Source: Bacteroidia bacterium
GTDB lineage: Bacteria > Bacteroidota > Bacteroidia > Chitinophagales > Chitinophagaceae
Direction of reading: 5' to 3'
Length of the DNA: 64,000 bases
Assembly: GCA_030429205.1 (NCBI GenBank)
Contig: JAUICZ010000001.1
Location: forward strand, 1,416,806-1,480,805
Below the pieces are notes generated by a model. The model saw only the letters and a program-made list of their open reading frames with translations. It had not been told where the DNA came from and did not search any database. Position numbers and translations under genes: made by a program. The first letter of the stretch is position 1, and the number at the start of each line of letters is the position of its first letter. This document shows, piece by piece, positions 60,164-64,000 of the stretch.

Positions 60164-61483
60164 TTATGTAACCGATTGTTGTATTTTATTTTTTCTGGCT
60201 ATAGAGAGGGCAAAATACAAAATGCCTCCACCTATAACAAAGAAAACAAGCACTGCAAGAACAGAGTTTCTCATACTACCCGTTAAATGTTCTATAAAAC
60301 CAAAAGCAAAAAGCCCGATCACTATAGATAGCTTTTCTGTTACATCGTAAAAGCTAAAGAAAGAGGTAGTGTCTTTAGTCTTAGGCATTAGTTTTGAATA
60401 TGTAGAACGGCTAAGCGACTGTATACCACCCATTACCAAACCTACAACGGCAGCAATAATATAGAACTGTATGACAGTTTGTATAAAGTAAGCATAAATA
60501 CATATACCCATCCACAGAATTACAACACTGATAAGTACACTCAGATTGCCAAATTTTTCAGACAGTTTTGCCATTAAGTAGGCACCGCCAATCGCTACTA
60601 ACTGAATGATAAGAATAGTAGTAATTAATTGACCGGTCTCTAATTGCAACTCTTTGGCGCCAAACTCGGCCGCTACCAGCATGACTGTTTGTACACCCAT
60701 ACTGTAAAAGAAGAAAGCGCCTAAATAAGTTTTTAGTACAGGCATCTCTTTTATCTGATTCCAAACTTTCTTTAACTCATGAAATCCGTTTGCTAAAACA
60801 CTATGTTCAGGGTGTTGCTCCAGTGGTTCTCCTTTAGGTAACCTTTTAAAGGCTACGTGAGCAAAGATTAACCACCAAATACCTACAGAAAGGAATGATA
60901 GCCTGGTTGCCAGCCCTTTTTCAATGCCAAAAGTCTCATGATTCATGATTACAACTAAGCAAAGAATCTGAAGCAGTACGCTACCTATATACCCATATGC
61001 AAAACCCATTGCACTTACATGGTCGCGTTCCTCTTTCGTTGCTATTTCCGGCAGGTATGCATTATAGAAAACAAGACTGCCGCAAAACCCAACTGCTGCC
61101 AGCCCGAAAAGGATAATACCCAGCTCTAAGTTCTCTTTTGTAAAAAGAAATAAGCCAGCACAAGACAGCGCTCCTATGTACGTGAAAAAGCGCATGTACT
61201 TCTTCTTATTACCACGATAGTCGGCTATAGAAGATAGTATAGGAGACATAAAGGCTATTAGCAAGTAGGCTATAGATAAGGTATAGTTTTGTAGTACGGT
61301 GTTGGTGATATTAAAGCCAAAGAATGATATCAGGTCTGGTATGGCTGCATGTTCGTTTGTAGTAATAGCAATATAGTATGCAGGAAAGATTGTTGAGGTA
61401 ATCACAAGATTGTAAGCTGAATTACCCCAATCGTACATGGCCCAGCCACGATGCAGCTTTTTACGCTCTTTTGTCGCATTCAT
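60164..61483 (-). CDS. MFS transporter of the UMF1 (Atg22-like) family
   Basis: The ATG at 61483 starts NATKERKKLHRGWAMYDWGN, with WAMYDWGNSAY the hallmark of UMF1/Atg22-type transporters. The frame open to 61558 is not used. There are about twelve membrane segments, with QSLSRSTYSKLMPKTKDTTS in the family's conserved loop. Members move amino acids or other small solutes. It is upstream of the MBL hydrolase on the same transcript; a common substrate is possible. Confidence 0.88.
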   Translation of the reverse strand: MNATKERKKLHRGWAMYDWGNSAYNLVITSTIFPAYYIAITTNEHAAIPDLISFFGFNITNTVLQNYTLSIAYLLIAFMSPILSSIADYRGNKKKYMRFFTYIGALSCAGLFLFTKENLELGIILFGLAAVGFCGSLVFYNAYLPEIATKEERDHVSAMGFAYGYIGSVLLQILCLVVIMNHETFGIEKGLATRLSFLSVGIWWLIFAHVAFKRLPKGEPLEQHPEHSVLANGFHELKKVWNQIKEMPVLKTYLGAFFFYSMGVQTVMLVAAEFGAKELQLETGQLITTILIIQLVAIGGAYLMAKLSEKFGNLSVLISVVILWMGICIYAYFIQTVIQFYIIAAVVGLVMGGIQSLSRSTYSKLMPKTKDTTSFFSFYDVTEKLSIVIGLFAFGFIEHLTGSMRNSVLAVLVFFVIGGGILYFALSIARKNKIQQSVT

Positions 61484-61614
61484 GCATCTAAAATATAGTT
61501 TTTGATAGTCGAAAAAGACAGTTTGCAAAAACTTATTGTGCAATATAAGTATCAGCATACGCTATACTTGCATAAAGTATTGTTTTTATGTGTCAGAATT
61601 AAGTCATTTAGCCT

Positions 61615-61622
61615 TAACTTTG
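61615..61622 (+). promoter_or_regulatory. -7 promoter element of ccmE
   Basis: TAACTTTG, an exact TAnnTTTG match, 22 bp before the ATG at 61645. Confidence 0.5.
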
Positions 61623-61644
61623 TGAACCATAATATAGGTAGGGT

Positions 61645-62040
61645 ATGAAAAAAACACACATTGTTTTATTGGTATTAGTAGCTGCAGCAGTAACTGTTAT
61701 TGTTTCTATGTTTGGAGACTTTAGTACATATGAAACTTTTGCTTCTGCAGCGCAAGAGCAGGGTAAGCAATATCATGTAATAGGTGAGTTAGTTAAAGAG
61801 AAAGAGATGAATTATGATCCGGTGAAAGATCCTAACCATTTTAGCTTTTACGTAAAAGATAAAGGTGGCACAGTAAGTAAAGTTGTTTTCAAAGGGGCTA
61901 AACCTACTGATATAGAAAAGTCTGAGCAAATTGTCATGACTGGTTTTATGGAAGGAGAGACCTTTCATTGTTCTAAAATACAGATGAAGTGCCCTTCGAA
62001 ATATGAAAATGACCAGATAGCAATAGCAAACCAAGGCTAA
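61645..62040 (+). CDS. ccmE: Cytochrome c maturation heme chaperone CcmE (CxxxY type)
   Basis: The 131-residue protein has one N-terminal membrane anchor (IVLLVLVAAAVTVIVSMF) and an OB-fold: YHVIGELVKEKEM, KGGTVSKVVFKGAKPTDIEK, then VMTGFMEGETFHCSKIQMKC. The heme-attachment motif HxxxY of proteobacterial CcmE is here Cys116-Pro-Ser-Lys-Tyr120, a CxxxY form known from archaea and some bacteria. It carries heme to the CcmF/CcsA synthase, which is coded next. It is about 25 residues shorter than E. coli CcmE. Function is well supported by context. Confidence 0.85.
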   Translation: MKKTHIVLLVLVAAAVTVIVSMFGDFSTYETFASAAQEQGKQYHVIGELVKEKEMNYDPVKDPNHFSFYVKDKGGTVSKVVFKGAKPTDIEKSEQIVMTGFMEGETFHCSKIQMKCPSKYENDQIAIANQG

Positions 62041-62061
62041 AACAACTAAAAAACTATTCAA

Positions 62062-64000
62062 TTGGATATTCAATATATAGGCGAACATCTTGGACCCGGG
62101 AAACTGGGTCATTTTTTTATCATAACATCATTTATAGCAGCACTGTTTAGTGCGTTTAGCTATTATCGTGCAGCGAATACAGAGGCTACGGACCCCAATG
62201 GAAGTATGTTTTGGGTACTTCTCGGCAGAAATGGCTTTGTTATACATACCGCAGCAGTCATCAGTATTTTTGTAACACTATTTTACCTCATTACGAACCA
62301 CTATTTCGAGTACTTCTATGTTTGGAAGCATTCTGATTTGAGCTTATCGCCCAAGTATCTTTTGTCGTGTTTTTGGGAAGGGCAGGAAGGTAGCTTCTTA
62401 TTATGGTCGTTTTGGCACGGTGTGCTCGGGATAATAGTGATGCTTACAGCTAAGAAAATGGAGAGCCGCACAATGACCGTGATCTCTCTTGTGCAGGTTG
62501 CTTTGGCAACTATGGTATTGGGCTTTTATTTTGGACAAGATGTGAATATAGGTTCATCGCCATTTATTCTTTTAAGAGAGAAAATGGCCGGAGCACCCAT
62601 TTTTAACCAGGCTAACTATATGGAGTTCTTTACAGATGGTAAAGGCTTAAATATTCTGCTACAAAACTATTGGATGGTTATTCATCCGCCGGTACTCTTC
62701 TTAGGTTTTGCGTCTACGCTGATACCATTTGCATATATTATTGCTGCATTGTGGAAAGGTGAGTATAAGAGCTTCATTAAGCACACATGGGTATGGAGCT
62801 TGTTCTCTGGTGGCATACTAGGCTTAGGTATCATGATGGGAGGAGCATGGGCATACGAATCGTTAACCTTTGGTGGTTACTGGGCATGGGATCCTGTGGA
62901 GAATGCTTCATTAGTACCATGGTTAACTTTGGTAGCAGCTTTACATACATTGATCATATACAAAGTAACAGGCCGCTCCTTCATTATTACAGTGATATTG
63001 TTTGTTGCCACTTACGTGCTGATATGGTATTCAACTTTCTTAACAAGAACAGGTATACTTGGCGATACTTCTGTACACTCGTTTGTTGGAGAAGGTAAAT
63101 CGCTATACTGGCATTTACTTATCGTGATATTTGTACTGTTAATTGGTTCTATACTCTTAATGATAAGAAGGTGGAAAGGACTGCCAAGAGTGAAAACTGA
63201 AGAACATGTAAGCTCTAGAGAGTTTTGGATGTTCATAGGTTCCTTTGTTTTATTCTTGTCTGCTATACAAATAATTATCAGCACATCTATACCGGTATGG
63301 TCTCCGCTGGCTAAATGGATAACAGGTAAAGAAGTGGCGCCGCCAATAGACCCGATTGCACATTATAACAGTATACAGGTTTGGGTAGCGATGGTGCTGG
63401 CAGTATTGTCTGCTGCAATTTTATACTTGAAGTTTAAAAAGAGCGATGCTAAAAGCGTTTGGAAAAAACTGGGTTTGACGGGTGTAATTGCATTGGCGCT
63501 CAGTTTGCTGATTGGATTTACTCAAAAAATAGATGCCCCACAATATGCATTATTATTGTTTGCAGCTTGTTTTGCTATAGTAGCTACCATCTATTATGCG
63601 GTCAGCATACAGAAGGTGAAGTTTAAGAAACTGGGTGCAGCATCTACTCACCTGGGTTTCGCATTGGCTCTTTTAGGAATATTGCTTTCTTCTTACAATA
63701 AGGATGTGATTTCGATTAATACACTAGGCCTAGTCTTCAATTTTGGTGAAGATAAAATGGCTAATGTTCGTGAGAGTATGCAGAATGTAATGCTGTACAA
63801 GAACGTTGCAATGCCAATGGCTGAGTATGATGTGACTTATGTGGGCGATTCAACATCAGAAGAAGACCCAAGAACTTTCTACAAGGTTCTATATCAGGTA
63901 AGGGATAAAAACTCTCAAGAAGTAACAGAGTCATTTGTCTTACATCCTAACGCATTTTTAAATCCAAATGGACAGGAAGGTTCATTAAGTGCCAACCCTG
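62062..64000 (+). CDS. ccmF: Cytochrome c heme lyase CcmF/CcsA family (runs off right edge)
   Basis: At least 646 residues of a polytopic membrane protein, open to the end of the window. The start is TTG at 62062; the in-frame stop at 62047 excludes any earlier start and no in-frame ATG precedes the conserved LGPGKLGHFFIITSFIAA. The heme-binding WWD motif is complete: TFGGYWAWDPVENASLVPWL. FWEGQEGSFLLWSFWHG precedes it, as in CcmF. It attaches heme to apocytochrome c in the periplasm. The gene is 21 bp after ccmE. A C-terminal part of unknown length is missing. Confidence 0.93.
   Translation, partial: MDIQYIGEHLGPGKLGHFFIITSFIAALFSAFSYYRAANTEATDPNGSMFWVLLGRNGFVIHTAAVISIFVTLFYLITNHYFEYFYVWKHSDLSLSPKYLLSCFWEGQEGSFLLWSFWHGVLGIIVMLTAKKMESRTMTVISLVQVALATMVLGFYFGQDVNIGSSPFILLREKMAGAPIFNQANYMEFFTDGKGLNILLQNYWMVIHPPVLFLGFASTLIPFAYIIAALWKGEYKSFIKHTWVWSLFSGGILGLGIMMGGAWAYESLTFGGYWAWDPVENASLVPWLTLVAALHTLIIYKVTGRSFIITVILFVATYVLIWYSTFLTRTGILGDTSVHSFVGEGKSLYWHLLIVIFVLLIGSILLMIRRWKGLPRVKTEEHVSSREFWMFIGSFVLFLSAIQIIISTSIPVWSPLAKWITGKEVAPPIDPIAHYNSIQVWVAMVLAVLSAAILYLKFKKSDAKSVWKKLGLTGVIALALSLLIGFTQKIDAPQYALLLFAACFAIVATIYYAVSIQKVKFKKLGAASTHLGFALALLGILLSSYNKDVISINTLGLVFNFGEDKMANVRESMQNVMLYKNVAMPMAEYDVTYVGDSTSEEDPRTFYKVLYQVRDKNSQEVTESFVLHPNAFLNPNGQEGSLSANP

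Overview
The window comes from a Bacteroidota chromosome, probably of the Chitinophagia/Sphingobacteriia type (the class is a guess). The evidence is: several secreted proteins ending in a type IX secretion (T9SS, Por) sorting domain; a TonB receptor paired with a DUF4249 lipoprotein; promoters of the form TTG-N19-21-TAnnTTTG with little Shine-Dalgarno signal; an eno-divIC pair; and MnmA, DapD, HscB and CcmE/CcmF proteins of Bacteroidota type.

Positions 1 to about 14,830 look like an AT-rich accessory island next to the 3' end of a tRNA-Leu(CAA) gene (14,869-14,952, minus). No integrase is in view and the left end lies outside the window. The island holds a cut-off XRE regulator, a T9SS-type secreted protein, a helical membrane protein, a degenerate response regulator, a 504-aa protein with DNA polymerase A-like palm motifs, several small regulators and orphans, a DUF6876 protein, and a mer-like metal module (ArsR, MerTP, GDCC-type small protein) without a mercuric reductase.

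The main candidate for an undescribed system is the compact operon at 8,408-13,043: inverted-repeat operator, XRE controller, C5-cytosine DNA methyltransferase, a 706-aa protein with two GHKL ATPase modules around a histidine-kinase-like helical region, a stand-alone receiver protein, and a small caspase/CHAT-like protein with a His-Cys pair. The last four genes are 4-6 bp apart or overlap by 8 bp. It reads as a modification-linked immune system in which a kinase and receiver relay may control a death protease, with no classical restriction endonuclease. This is inference.

From 14,869 onward the window is ordinary chromosome: hscB; a saccharopine-dehydrogenase-like enzyme; T9SS cargo; a TonB receptor/DUF4249 pair; a sulfur-handling cluster (Crp/Fnr regulator, two DUF2892 proteins, three rhodaneses, sterol desaturase-like enzyme); dapD; an abundant-looking exported protein; a serine-hydrolase-fold protein lacking its catalytic residues; eno-divIC; proline dehydrogenase; topA; aroB-aroA-aroC; mnmA; a T9SS subtilase; an RsmB-like methyltransferase; sucB; crcB; two adjacent RlaP-type nucleotidyltransferases; a PD40 lipoprotein; an MBL hydrolase; an MFS transporter; and ccmE followed by a ccmF/ccsA gene that runs off the right edge. 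A promoter and an intrinsic terminator 97 bp apart at 22.2-22.36 kb enclose no convincing gene and suggest a small RNA of about 125 nt.
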